Below are positions 16,602-24,507 of a DNA stretch of 49,660 nucleotides, in pieces. The stretch is from Azospirillum sp. TSO35-2. Lineage in GTDB: Bacteria; Pseudomonadota; Alphaproteobacteria; Azospirillales; Azospirillaceae. Where the stretch lies: the NCBI RefSeq assembly GCF_003116095.1, contig NZ_LGRA01000021.1:1870274-1919933 (forward strand), read 5' to 3'. The notes beneath the pieces were generated by a model, which made no database searches, was not told the origin of the DNA, and saw nothing but the letters and a program-made list of their open reading frames with translations. Made by a program: the position numbers and the translations under genes. Numbering within the stretch: position 1 is the first letter of the stretch; every line of letters starts with the position of its first letter.

Positions 16602-17432
16602 ATGAACGATCATCCGATTCCGCCGCAGGACGGCGACGACGTCGCACCGGCCATCATCCCCGCCGCATCGACGGCCGAGTCCATGTCCGACTCGGCAACC
16701 GACTCGATGGCCGATGACGCCGGCGAGAAAGGCGAGGCCGCGTCCCGCCGCCAGCCCTGCGCCATCAGCGGCAAGCGCCGGCCGAAACGCGACCTGATCG
16801 CGCTGGACGCGCTGCGCCCCAGCCTGGCGGAGCGCATCCGCCAGGATCACCCGAATCTGGACCAGGATGCCCAGATCAGCCGGCAGGAGCTGGCGCGCTA
16901 CCGCTCGATCTACGTCGCCGAGCTGCTGCAGGCCGAGCATGGCGAGCTGAGCGAGCTGGACCGGCAGGTCGCCGAAAGCCTCGCCCACCACGACACGCTG
17001 GCCGAGAACACCGACGAGGAGTTCGACGACCACCGCACGCTGGGCGAACGGCTGTCCGACCACCTCGCCAGCTTCGGCGGCAGCTGGCGCTTCCTGATCT
17101 CCTTCGCCCTGTTCCTCGGGCTGTGGATGATGGTCAACTTCATCGAAGGCGAGGTGAAGGCCTTCGATCCCTACCCGTTCATCCTGCTGAACCTGGTGCT
17201 GTCCTGCCTCGCCGCCATCCAGGCGCCGGTCATCATGATGAGCCAGAAGCGGCAGGAGGCGAAGGACCGCCTGCGCTCCGAAAACGACTATCAGGTCAAC
17301 CTGAAGGCGGAGCTGGAGATCCGGCACCTGCACGAGAAGATGGACTACCTGATCCAGCGCCAGTGGCAGCGTCTGACGGAAATCCAGCAGCTTCAGCTTG
17401 AGATCATGCAGGAGAAGCGGCTGCGGCGGTGA
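16602..17432 (+). CDS. DUF1003 family membrane protein
   Basis: A 276-aa protein with a polar N-terminal 100 residues, then the DUF1003 core: LGERLSDHLASFGGSWRFLISF leading into two membrane segments (about FLISFALFLGLWMMVNFI and FILLNLVLSCLAAIQAPVIMM), followed by SQKRQEAKDRLRSENDYQVNLKAE and a charged helical tail. The family has no assigned biochemical function. The ATG at 16602 is preceded by AGGGGAG; an upstream ATG at 16581 would place the start before that site. It is convergent with the dipeptide permease gene, 18 bp apart. Confidence 0.85.
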   Translation: MNDHPIPPQDGDDVAPAIIPAASTAESMSDSATDSMADDAGEKGEAASRRQPCAISGKRRPKRDLIALDALRPSLAERIRQDHPNLDQDAQISRQELARYRSIYVAELLQAEHGELSELDRQVAESLAHHDTLAENTDEEFDDHRTLGERLSDHLASFGGSWRFLISFALFLGLWMMVNFIEGEVKAFDPYPFILLNLVLSCLAAIQAPVIMMSQKRQEAKDRLRSENDYQVNLKAELEIRHLHEKMDYLIQRQWQRLTEIQQLQLEIMQEKRLRR

Positions 17433-17450
17433 TGACGGGCCGCCGCTCCG

Positions 17451-18290
17451 TCACAGCACCCCCGACGACCGGTGCCGGGGGTCGAGCCAGTCGCGCAGTC
17501 CGTCGCCCAGCATCGTCAGCCCCATCACGCACAGCGCGATGGCGATTCCGGGGAACACCGCCTGCAGGGGCGCGGTGAACAGGTAAGTCTGGGCGTCGCC
17601 CAGCATCTTGCCCCAACTGGGACTCGGCGGCTGGATGCCGAGGCCGAGGTAGCTCAGCGCCGCCTCGTTGACGATGGCGACGGCGAACAGCACGGTCGCC
17701 TGCACCACGACGATGCCGGCGATGTTGGGCAGCACATGCACCAGCGTCACCGACAGCGGCCCGCGCCCCAGCGCCAGCGCCGCGCCGACGTAGGGCCGCC
17801 GCCACACCGCCAGCGCGGCGCCGCGGGTGACGCGGGCCAGCACCGCGGCGTTGAACAGCGCCAGCGCCAGCACGACGTTGACCGCCCCGGCGCCGAGCAC
17901 CGCGGTCAGCAGGATGGCGCTGAGCACGGCGGGAAAGGCGAAGACCAGATCGCCCAGCCGCGCCACCACCTCGTCCCCCCAGCGCCCCAGCCCGGCCGCC
18001 AACAGCCCGAGCGGCACCCCGGCCGCCAGCCCCAGCCCGACCGCCGCCGCCCCGACCGCCAGCGAGTTGCGGGCGCCGACCATGATCATCGACAGCACGT
18101 CGCGGCCGAAATGGTCGGTGCCGAGCCAATGCTCCAGGCTCGGCGGCTTCAGCCGGGCGAGCACCCGCACCTGCTCCGCCGGGTAGGGCGTCCACAGCAG
18201 CGACAGCAGGGCCATCGCGACGAGCAGCGCGGTCAGCGCGGCGCCGAGATGGAGGGACAGGGGCAGGCGTTTCATCGGGCGAAGCATCAT
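17451..18290 (-). CDS. dppC: Dipeptide/oligopeptide ABC transporter permease (DppC type)
   Basis: A 279-aa inner-membrane permease. It has a single N-terminal helix (LHLGAALTALLVAMALLSLLW), the HWLGTDHFGRDVLSMIMVGARNSL segment diagnostic of DppC/OppC proteins, and an EAA-type loop (GAALALGRGPLSVTLVHVLPN). It starts two bases after the dppB stop (TGAGGATG), so it is translationally coupled. The substrate could be dipeptides, oligopeptides or nickel; the sequence does not decide. No ATPase gene follows; the next gene is convergent. Confidence 0.9.
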   Translation of the reverse strand: MMLRPMKRLPLSLHLGAALTALLVAMALLSLLWTPYPAEQVRVLARLKPPSLEHWLGTDHFGRDVLSMIMVGARNSLAVGAAAVGLGLAAGVPLGLLAAGLGRWGDEVVARLGDLVFAFPAVLSAILLTAVLGAGAVNVVLALALFNAAVLARVTRGAALAVWRRPYVGAALALGRGPLSVTLVHVLPNIAGIVVVQATVLFAVAIVNEAALSYLGLGIQPPSPSWGKMLGDAQTYLFTAPLQAVFPGIAIALCVMGLTMLGDGLRDWLDPRHRSSGVL

Positions 18291-18292
18291 CC

Positions 18293-19240
18293 TCACGACG
18301 CCGCCCTCGGCCGCGGATCGGCCAGCGCGCAGGCGATGTCGACCAGCGCGCTCACCACCACGACGAACAGCGCCAGCAGCACGACCACCCCCTGCACGAC
18401 GATCAGGTCGCGCTGGCCGATCGCCTGGTAGAGCAGCCGGCCCAGCCCCGGCAGGGTGAAGACGTTCTCCACCACCACGGCACCGGCGACCAGGAAGGAG
18501 ATCTGCAGGCCCAGCACCGTCGCCACCGGGATCAGCGCGTTGGGCAGGGCGTGGCGCAGCAGCACCGCGGCGCGGCCCACCCCCTTGGCGCGGGCGGTGC
18601 GGACATGGTCCTCGCCCAGCGTGTCGAGCACGGCGGTGCGGGTCACTCGCGCCAGGATGGCGGCCTCCGGCAACGCCAGCGCCAAGGCCGGCAGGACCAG
18701 CGCGTGCAGCGCCGGACCGACACCGCCGCCCCAGCCGGGAAAGCCGCCGGCCGGAAACCAGTGCAGCGTCAGCGAGAACAGCAGGATCAGCAGGATGGCG
18801 ATCCAGAAGCTGGGCATCGACACGCCGAGCTGCGCGAAGCCCAGCACCGCCCAGTCGCCGCCCCTTCCCCGCCGCGATGCCGCCAGCAGGCCGAGCGGGA
18901 TGGCGGCGGCGGTGCTGACCGCCAAAGCCAGCAGCGCCAGCGGCAGGGTGACCGCCAACCGCTCCGCCACCAGCTCGGTCACCGGCCGGGCGTAGGTCAG
19001 GCTGACACCGAGATCGCCATGGGCCAGCGCGCCGGCCCAATGCAGGTAGCGGGTCAGGACCGGCAGGTCGAGCCCCATCTGGGCGCGCAGCGCCGCCAGC
19101 GTGTCGGGCTGGGCGCCGGTGCCCAGCATCAGCAGCGCCGGATCGCCCGGCACCAGTTGCAGCACGGCGAAGACCACGATGGTCGCCAGCCAGACGGTGA
19201 CGATCAGGCTGACCAGCCGGTGCAGCAGGAAGGCAAGCAC
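18293..19240 (-). CDS. dppB: Dipeptide/oligopeptide ABC transporter permease (DppB type)
   Basis: A 315-aa permease with about six membrane helices. The N-terminus FLLHRLVSLIVTVWLATIVVFAVLQLVPGDPA is the classic DppB/OppB start, and the cytoplasmic EAA loop reads DHVRTARAKGVGRAAVLLRHALPNALIP. The start codon is GTG at 19240, supported by AAGGA seven bases upstream. It lies between the binding protein (28 bp upstream) and dppC (2 bp downstream) in one operon. Confidence 0.92.
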   Translation of the reverse strand: MLAFLLHRLVSLIVTVWLATIVVFAVLQLVPGDPALLMLGTGAQPDTLAALRAQMGLDLPVLTRYLHWAGALAHGDLGVSLTYARPVTELVAERLAVTLPLALLALAVSTAAAIPLGLLAASRRGRGGDWAVLGFAQLGVSMPSFWIAILLILLFSLTLHWFPAGGFPGWGGGVGPALHALVLPALALALPEAAILARVTRTAVLDTLGEDHVRTARAKGVGRAAVLLRHALPNALIPVATVLGLQISFLVAGAVVVENVFTLPGLGRLLYQAIGQRDLIVVQGVVVLLALFVVVVSALVDIACALADPRPRAAS

Positions 19241-19267
19241 GCGGCTGTCCTTACCGGGCCGGAATCA

Positions 19268-20761
19268 TCATCGCCACGCCGCCCCGGTGACGTCGTTGGC
19301 CTGCACCGGGCGGTTCACCCACAGGCCGGTGAGGTTGGCCTTCTGCACCGTCACCGACGGCAGCATGAACAGGAAGCCGTTGACCGCATCCTCCGCCAGG
19401 ACCCTCTGCTCCTCGCCATAGAGCGCGTTGCGCTTGGCTTGGTCCTGGGTGCGGTTCAATTCATCGTTCAGGGCGTTGAAGCGCTCGCTCTTGTAGTTGA
19501 AGTAATAATCGGGCCGGGCGTAGATATCGATGTCCAGCGGTTCGGTGTGGGCGATCAGGGTCAGGTCGTAGTCCTTGCCCTTGAAGGTCTTTTCCAGCCA
19601 CGCCGCCCATTCCACCGGCTCGATCTTCGCCCGGATGCCGACCTCGGCCAGCATGGCGGCGACCAGCTCGCCGCCGCGCCGCGCGTAGGGCGGCGGCGGC
19701 AGGCGCAGCGTGGTGTCGAAGCCATTGGGGTAGCCGGCCTCGGCCAGCAGCGCCTTCGCCTTGGCCGGGTCGTAGGGGTACATCCCGGTCAGGTCGACAT
19801 AGCCCTCGCGGTGCGGCGGGAAATGGCTGCCGATGGCGACGCCGTTGCCGTACAGCACGCCCTCGATCAGCGTCTTGCGGTCGATGGCGTGGGCCATGGC
19901 GCGGCGGACGCGGACGTCGTCGAACGGCTTGCGGGCGTTGTTGGTGGACAGGATCGTCTCACCCTCCGTCGAACCGACCATGACCTTGAAGGCGGGATCG
20001 TTGCGGAACTCCGGCAGCGCTTCGTAGGTGCTGAACAGGGTGAAGGCGTCGACGTCGCCCGCCTTCAGCGCCGCGACCTGGGCGGCGGGATCGCTGATGA
20101 AGCGGAAGGACACGCGCTCCAGCGCCGGCTTCGGCCCGTCGTAATCGGGGTTGCGGACCAGCACCACGCGGTCGCCGGCGACCCAGCGGTCGAACTTGAA
20201 GGGGCCGGTGCCGACCGGCTTCTGCTTGTTGGTCGCCGCCGTCTCCGGCGCGACGATGGCGGCGTCGCCGCTGGCCATGTGGGCCAGGAACAGCCCGTCG
20301 GGCCGCGACAGGGTAACGACCACGCTGCGCGGGTCCGGCGTCTCGACCGAGGCGATCGGTGCGAAATAGGCCTTCTGGGCGTTGACCGAATCCGCCGCGC
20401 GGGCGCGGTCCAGCGTGAACTTCACGTCGGCGGAATCGGCGGTCGTGCCGTCGTGGAATTTCGCGTTCGGCCGCAGGGTGAAGCGGTAGGTCAGCCCGTC
20501 GTCCGACACGCTCCAGCGCTCCGCCAGGGCGGGGATCAGCGCGCCGTCGGCGTTGACCCGCAGCAGCGGTTCGAACAGGTTGGCGTAGGTGACTTCCTTG
20601 ATGGCGCCGGCCGCCCCGGCGGTGGGGTCGAGGTGCGGCGGCTCCAGCTGCATGCCGACCACGAGGTCGGTGCGCGGCTGGGCCATGGCCGCCTGGGATG
20701 CGGCGGCCAGCACCAGCACGGCGACGGCGGCCAGGGTGAAGCGCTGCTTGGCGGTCGGCAT
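19268..20761 (-). CDS. dppA: Periplasmic peptide-type solute-binding protein (family 5, DppA-like)
   Basis: A 497-aa binding protein, first gene of the transporter operon. The signal peptide is residues 1-28 (RFTLAAVAVLVLAAASQAAMA then Q). Family features are LEPPHLDPT, ALAERWSVSDDGLTYRFTLRPNAKFHDGT, PVGTGPFKFDRW and the RRAMAHAIDRKTLIEGVLYGNG segment. GGGGGAG precedes the ATG. The operon lacks the DppD/DppF ATPases here, so it must share ATPases encoded elsewhere or be incomplete. The ligand is not determined. Confidence 0.92.
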   Translation of the reverse strand: MPTAKQRFTLAAVAVLVLAAASQAAMAQPRTDLVVGMQLEPPHLDPTAGAAGAIKEVTYANLFEPLLRVNADGALIPALAERWSVSDDGLTYRFTLRPNAKFHDGTTADSADVKFTLDRARAADSVNAQKAYFAPIASVETPDPRSVVVTLSRPDGLFLAHMASGDAAIVAPETAATNKQKPVGTGPFKFDRWVAGDRVVLVRNPDYDGPKPALERVSFRFISDPAAQVAALKAGDVDAFTLFSTYEALPEFRNDPAFKVMVGSTEGETILSTNNARKPFDDVRVRRAMAHAIDRKTLIEGVLYGNGVAIGSHFPPHREGYVDLTGMYPYDPAKAKALLAEAGYPNGFDTTLRLPPPPYARRGGELVAAMLAEVGIRAKIEPVEWAAWLEKTFKGKDYDLTLIAHTEPLDIDIYARPDYYFNYKSERFNALNDELNRTQDQAKRNALYGEEQRVLAEDAVNGFLFMLPSVTVQKANLTGLWVNRPVQANDVTGAAWR

Positions 20762-20920
20762 GGTGGCAAACTCCCCCGTCTCGTCGTTGTCGACGTTCTC
20801 GTTGCCGCGATGATGCGGTGCGGCGCGGGGGAGCGCAAGCGTGGCCCGCCGGCTTCGGAGCGGCGTGACAGGTGCTTCTCCAGGCCATCCCCGGAAGGCG
20901 CGGAACCGGCGGGCAAGATC

Positions 20921-21057
20921 GACACGGATTTCACGGATTTAGACACGGATGTCACGGATGTGGCGTTGCTTGGTCGTCGCTTTTCTGGAAAGCCGAGGCG
21001 TCGCCAAGACCAGAAAAAATCCGTGTAATCCGTGTCTAAATCCGTGACATCCGTGTC
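20921..21057. repeat. Inverted repeat of four GACACGGATnnCACGGAT units
   Basis: Two direct 21-bp units at 20921-20941 and 20942-20962 face two inverted copies at 21037-21057 and 21016-21036. All carry GACACGGAT, two variable bases, then CACGGAT. The arms pair over about 40 bp with mismatches mainly at the variable dinucleotides, around a 53-bp centre. The centre has its own weaker inverted matches (CTTGG against CCAAG, and TTTTCTGG repeated as CCAGAAAA). The block lies downstream of the FNR gene and upstream of dppA, both on the minus strand, in a 338-bp gap (20762-21099) holding no gene. Confidence 0.9.
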
Positions 21058-21099
21058 AATATTGCCGGCCACCCCGCGACTTTCATAAAGCCAGGGGGT

Positions 21100-22149
21100 T
21101 TAGGCCGCGCCGGGCACGCCCTTCGACGTCGAATACTCGAAATGCAGCGCCTCGCCCGGATAGACCAGCGGACGGATGGCGTGCGCCGCCTGCGCCGCCT
21201 CGGCGAAGCCGCAGAGGATCAGCTTCAGCTTGCCGGGGTAGGTGGCGATGTCGCCGATGGCGAAGACGCCCGGCACGTTGGTGGCGCAGCCGGGCTGCGC
21301 GACGGCGATGTGGCTGCGCTCCAGCTCCAGGCCCCAATCGGCGATCGGTCCCAGATTCATCGACAGGCCGAAGAAGGCCAGCATCGCGTCGGCCGGCAGC
21401 GCCTTTTCCTCGCCGTCCAGCGTGGCGACGCGGACCGCGGTCATCACGCCGTTCTCCCCCTCCAGCCCGGCGAGCTGGTAGGGCACCACCATCTCGATCC
21501 GGCCCTCGCGCGCCAGGGCGTCCATGCGGGCGACGCTTTCCGGCGCGGCGCGGAACTTCGGCCGGCGGTGGACGACATAGACCCGCTCCGCCACATCGGC
21601 GAGCGACAGCGCCCAATCGACGGCGCTGTCGCCGCCGCCGGCGATCACCACCTTCTTGCCGGCGAAGTCCTGGCGGCGGCGCACCATGTAGAACACCGAC
21701 TTGCCCTCATACGCCTCCAGCCCGTCGAGCGGCGGGCGGTTGGGACCGAAGGCGCCGCTGCCGGCGGCGATGATGACCGCCTGGGTGTCGATCTTCGTGC
21801 CGATGCTGGTCTCCACCAGCCAGCGCCCGTTGTCGAGACGGGTCAGCTTTTCCACCTGCTGGCCCAGATGGTAGGTCGGGGCGAAGGGGGCGGCCTGCTC
21901 CGCCAGGCGGTCGATCAGGTCGGCCGCCTCGATCGAGGGATGGGCGGGGATGTCGTAGATCGGCTTTTCCGGGTACAGCGCGGTGCACTGGCCACCGACC
22001 ATGTCCAGCGCGTCGACGACATGGCAGCGCATCTTCAGCATGCCGCATTCGAACACGGCGAACAGCCCGACGGGGCCGGCGCCCACGATGACGACATCGG
22101 TGGTGACGGCGTCGGCGCCCTGAGCGGCGCTATGGACGGTCTGCGACAT
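21100..22149 (-). CDS. Ferredoxin/flavodoxin-NADP+ reductase, thioredoxin-reductase-like
   Basis: A 349-aa flavoprotein. The FAD motif is VIVGAGPVGLFAVFECGM at about residues 20-37, the NADPH motif is VVIAGGGDSAVDWAL, and the C-terminal FAD site is GVFAIGDIATYPGKLKL. It resembles thioredoxin reductase but lacks the redox CxxC pair, which is the hallmark of the TrxR-like FNR class of alphaproteobacteria and Firmicutes. It probably transfers electrons between NADPH and ferredoxin. The ATG at 22149 has GAGGAA about ten bases upstream; the open frame upstream to 23619 is spurious. A 9-bp inverted repeat lies in its leader. Confidence 0.93.
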   Translation of the reverse strand: MSQTVHSAAQGADAVTTDVVIVGAGPVGLFAVFECGMLKMRCHVVDALDMVGGQCTALYPEKPIYDIPAHPSIEAADLIDRLAEQAAPFAPTYHLGQQVEKLTRLDNGRWLVETSIGTKIDTQAVIIAAGSGAFGPNRPPLDGLEAYEGKSVFYMVRRRQDFAGKKVVIAGGGDSAVDWALSLADVAERVYVVHRRPKFRAAPESVARMDALAREGRIEMVVPYQLAGLEGENGVMTAVRVATLDGEEKALPADAMLAFFGLSMNLGPIADWGLELERSHIAVAQPGCATNVPGVFAIGDIATYPGKLKLILCGFAEAAQAAHAIRPLVYPGEALHFEYSTSKGVPGAA

Positions 22150-22201
22150 GAAAGCCAGTTCCTCAAAACGGGGTGCGGGTGGACGATGGTCCTTCCATTG
22201 T

Positions 22202-22246
22202 CCGCATTTCGGGGCGGGGTCAACCCCCAGCAAGGGTGAAATGCGG
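22202..22246. promoter_or_regulatory. Inverted repeat with internal hairpin upstream of FNR
   Basis: CCGCATTTC (22202-22210) and GAAATGCGG (22238-22246) are perfect 9-bp arms. The 27-nt interior contains a GGGG-TTGA-CCCC hairpin on the minus strand. It lies 53-97 bp upstream of the FNR ATG, so it is either an operator or a nested RNA structure in the leader. Confidence 0.5.
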
Positions 22247-22283
22247 TCCGTGGAAGCCCGATGTCGATACGGGTCGGTCCGCG

Positions 22284-22313
22284 TTGCAGGATTTCGGTCG
22301 AATTCGCTTAAAT
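22284..22313 (+). promoter_or_regulatory. Candidate promoter of the 160-aa unknown gene
   Basis: TTGCAG (22284-22289), an 18-bp spacer, then TTAAAT (22308-22313). It lies in the AT-richest part of the divergent region, about 100 bp upstream of the ATG at 22411. Confidence 0.4.
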
Positions 22314-22314
22314 T

Positions 22315-22357
22315 TGTCTGTTGCACGGTGCCGGGCACCACCGGACAGTGCAGACAG
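22315..22357. promoter_or_regulatory. Nested palindrome at the predicted mRNA start of the 160-aa gene
   Basis: GGTGCC-G-GGCACC (22328-22340) is flanked by the imperfectly complementary segments TGTCTGTTGCAC and GTGCAGACA. It overlaps or directly follows the predicted transcription start, so an operator or a 5'-end RNA structure are both possible. Confidence 0.4.
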
Positions 22358-22410
22358 GCAGCGGCTGGCCGACCAGCAGGATCGGCGGCCCGGTTGGGTG
22401 GAGGCCCGGA

Positions 22411-22893
22411 ATGAAGGAACTGCGGTGTCTGGTCTTCACCGACCAGGAGGTCGTCCGGGCCGTGCTCGACCGCCGGCGGCGGGTGAAGGACCCGTTGCCG
22501 GTCGGCACCGTGTCCCGCGTCGCCTACCACAAGAACGACGGGCACAAGAACGACGGGCACAAGAGCGGCGGCAACGAGCAGGGCGGCAACGAACATGCCG
22601 GCAACGAGCACGGCGCGGTCGAAACCCGCCTGACCATCACCGACGACAACGGCGTCGTCAACGAACTGCTGCTGTCCGAGACCGAGGTGACGGCGGCGCT
22701 GGTCGCCTATTGCATGGGCCGGCGCATCCCCCTGCCGGTCGCGTCGGACAAGATGCTGCACCTGATCAACGGCGCCCTGACGCTGATGATCACCATGAAC
22801 TTCAACAAGGCGCCACGGCTGGTGGTGACCACCGGCGCCGCGGCCGATACGCCGGCCGACCGCCGGTCGCCCAACCGCCGGGTGGGTGGATGA
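22411..22893 (+). CDS. Hypothetical protein with internal 5-residue tandem repeat, 160 aa
   Basis: I do not recognise a family. The N-terminus (MKELRCLVFTDQEVVRAVLD) and the C-terminal half (ITDDNGVVNELLLSETEVTAALVAYC, then MGRRIPLPVASDKMLHLING) look like a compact folded domain. Residues 40-69 are six imperfect 5-residue units (HKNDG, HKNDG, HKSGG, NEQGG, NEHAG, NEHGA) rich in His, Asn, Asp and Gly, which could be a flexible loop or metal-binding patch. There is no signal peptide. GGAGG precedes the ATG by six bases. It lies 96 bp before tsaE on the same strand. Confidence 0.78.
   Translation: MKELRCLVFTDQEVVRAVLDRRRRVKDPLPVGTVSRVAYHKNDGHKNDGHKSGGNEQGGNEHAGNEHGAVETRLTITDDNGVVNELLLSETEVTAALVAYCMGRRIPLPVASDKMLHLINGALTLMITMNFNKAPRLVVTTGAAADTPADRRSPNRRVGG
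22528..22617 (+). repeat. Six imperfect 15-bp tandem repeats inside the 160-aa gene
   Basis: Units start at 22528, 22543, 22558, 22573, 22588 and 22603. The first two are identical (CACAAGAACGACGGG) and later ones diverge. The period is a multiple of three, so copy-number change would keep the frame. Confidence 0.9.
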
Positions 22894-22910
22894 CCGGTGG
22901 GTGGATGACG
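22881..22910 (+). repeat. Two 15-bp tandem repeats spanning the stop codon
   Basis: GGTGGGTGGATGACC and GGTGGGTGGATGACG at 22881-22895 and 22896-22910. The TGA inside the first unit is the stop codon of the 160-aa gene. Confidence 0.85.
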
Positions 22911-22989
22911 GGCGGCGGGCGGACGGCATAGCGCCTGCCCCTTCTTTCCAGCTTGCGGCCGGCGGGGCCGTTCGCACAGTATCCGCGCC

Positions 22990-23481
22990 ATGTCGGACAC
23001 ACCGGATACCCCCTTCACCGTCGCCGTTCCGCTGCCGGACGAAGCCGCCACCGCGGCGCTGGCCCGGCGGCTCGGCGCCCTCCTGCGGCCGGGCGACCTC
23101 GTGGCGCTGCGCGGCGATCTCGGCGCCGGCAAGACCGCGCTGGCCCGCGCGCTGATCCGCAGCGTCACCCACGAGGAGGCGGAGGTGCCGTCGCCCACCT
23201 TCACCCTGGTGCAGAGCTACGACACCGCCATCGGCCCGATCTGGCACGCCGACCTCTACCGCCTGTCGGGACCGGACGAGGTGTATGAGCTGGGCTGGGA
23301 CGACGCGCGGGCCGAGGCGGTGGCGCTGGTCGAATGGCCGGACCGGCTGGGGCCACTGCTGCCCGCCGACCGGATCGAGCTGACGCTGAGCCATGACGGC
23401 CCCGACGCCCGCCGCGCCAGCCTGACCGGCCACGGCACGCTCGCCGCGCGGGTCGCCGCCGCCGACTGGATTCTGGAATGA
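22990..23481 (+). CDS. tsaE: tRNA t6A biosynthesis ATPase TsaE
   Basis: A 163-aa P-loop ATPase that works with TsaB and TsaD to make N6-threonylcarbamoyl-adenosine at position 37 of ANN-decoding tRNAs. The Walker A is GDLGAGKT at residues 42-49, and the family motifs SPTFTLVQSYD, HADLYRL and LVEWPDRLG follow. Its stop overlaps the next start in an ATGA at 23478-23481, so it is coupled to amgK. It is the first gene of the conserved run tsaE-amgK-murU-addB-addA. Confidence 0.95.
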   Translation: MSDTPDTPFTVAVPLPDEAATAALARRLGALLRPGDLVALRGDLGAGKTALARALIRSVTHEEAEVPSPTFTLVQSYDTAIGPIWHADLYRLSGPDEVYELGWDDARAEAVALVEWPDRLGPLLPADRIELTLSHDGPDARRASLTGHGTLAARVAAADWILE

Positions 23482-24506
23482 CCGTTGCGACCCTGACGCG
23501 GAAGGCGGAGATCGCCGCCTTCCTGGCCCGCCACGGCCTGGCCGACGCGGCGCGGGAGCCGCTGGCCGGCGATGCCTCCGCCCGCCGCTACGAGCGCCTC
23601 CGGACGCGCGACGGCGCAACGCTGATCCTGGTCGACACCCCCGCCCCGGCCGAGGATCTCGCCCCCTTCATCACCATCGGCGCGGAGCTGTCCGCCCTTG
23701 GCCTGTCGGTCCCCACCATCCGCGTGGCCGAGGTCGAGCGTGGTTTGGCTTTGCAGGATGATTTCGGAAGCGAAACCTTCTCCCGCCTGTTGGCCGACGG
23801 TGCCGATCCCGAACCGCTCTACGCGCTGGCGACCGACGCGCTGATCGCCATCCACCAGGGCTGGCCGGACGGGGCGGCGGCGCGGCTGGGCCTGCCAGTC
23901 TACGACGCCGACCTGTTCGTCGCGCAGACCCGGCTGTTCCTCGACGCCTATGTCCCGACCGCCCTGGGCCGGCCGTTGAGCGACGATGATCGTTCCGGGT
24001 TCGAAACAGCGTGGCGCGCGGTGCTGGAGCCGGTCTGCGCCGGGGCGCCGTCGCTGCTGCTGCGCGATTACCACGTCGACAACCTGATGCGGCTGCCGCG
24101 GCCGGGGCTGCAGGCCGCCGGGCTGATCGACTTCCAGAGCGCCGGCTGGGGCCCGCGGGCCTACGACCTCGTCTCCCTGCTGGAGGACGCCCGCCGCGAC
24201 GTGGCGCCCGATCTGGCGGCGGCGATGGTTGCCCGCTATCTGGCCGCCTTCCCCGACAGCGACCCCGCCGCCTTCCGCCGCGCCATGGCGGTGCTGGGCG
24301 CGGCGCGCCACACGCGGATCGTCGCCATCTTCGTCCGGCTGGCGCTGACCCAGGGGCGCCGGTCCTACCTTGTCCACCTGCCGCGCGTCTGGCGCCTGCT
24401 GGAGGGCCAACTGGCGAAACCGGAACTTGGCCCCGTCGCCGCCTGGTTCGACCGCCACCTGCCGCCGGCCGCCCGCGCCGCCTTCGTCGTTCCGGAGACG
24501 ATCTGA
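23478..24506 (+). CDS. amgK: Sugar kinase of the aminoglycoside phosphotransferase fold (AmgK-like)
   Basis: A 342-aa kinase of the aminoglycoside phosphotransferase superfamily. The catalytic Brenner motif is LLLRDYHVDNLM, and the metal-binding DFQSAGWGPRAYDL follows. Its position directly before MurU points to AmgK, the anomeric N-acetylmuramate/N-acetylglucosamine kinase of the peptidoglycan recycling route that bypasses de novo synthesis and fosfomycin inhibition. It overlaps tsaE by 4 bp, and the murU ATG begins two bases after its stop. The substrate is inferred from synteny. Confidence 0.88.
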   Translation: MTVATLTRKAEIAAFLARHGLADAAREPLAGDASARRYERLRTRDGATLILVDTPAPAEDLAPFITIGAELSALGLSVPTIRVAEVERGLALQDDFGSETFSRLLADGADPEPLYALATDALIAIHQGWPDGAAARLGLPVYDADLFVAQTRLFLDAYVPTALGRPLSDDDRSGFETAWRAVLEPVCAGAPSLLLRDYHVDNLMRLPRPGLQAAGLIDFQSAGWGPRAYDLVSLLEDARRDVAPDLAAAMVARYLAAFPDSDPAAFRRAMAVLGAARHTRIVAIFVRLALTQGRRSYLVHLPRVWRLLEGQLAKPELGPVAAWFDRHLPPAARAAFVVPETI

Positions 24507-24507
24507 C

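Noticed and set aside
17451..20761. Complete dipeptide transporter
   Set aside because: Only the binding protein and two permeases are present. No ATPase gene with Walker and LSGGQ motifs adjoins, so I do not claim a complete system.
20921..21057. Terminator for the FNR gene
   Set aside because: The stem is long, but neither strand has a U-tract after the 3' arm and the structure contains repeated units, so an interspersed palindrome is more likely.
22528..22910. CRISPR-like array
   Set aside because: The repeats are contiguous 15-bp units with no spacers and lie in a coding frame; they are a tandem repeat, not CRISPR.
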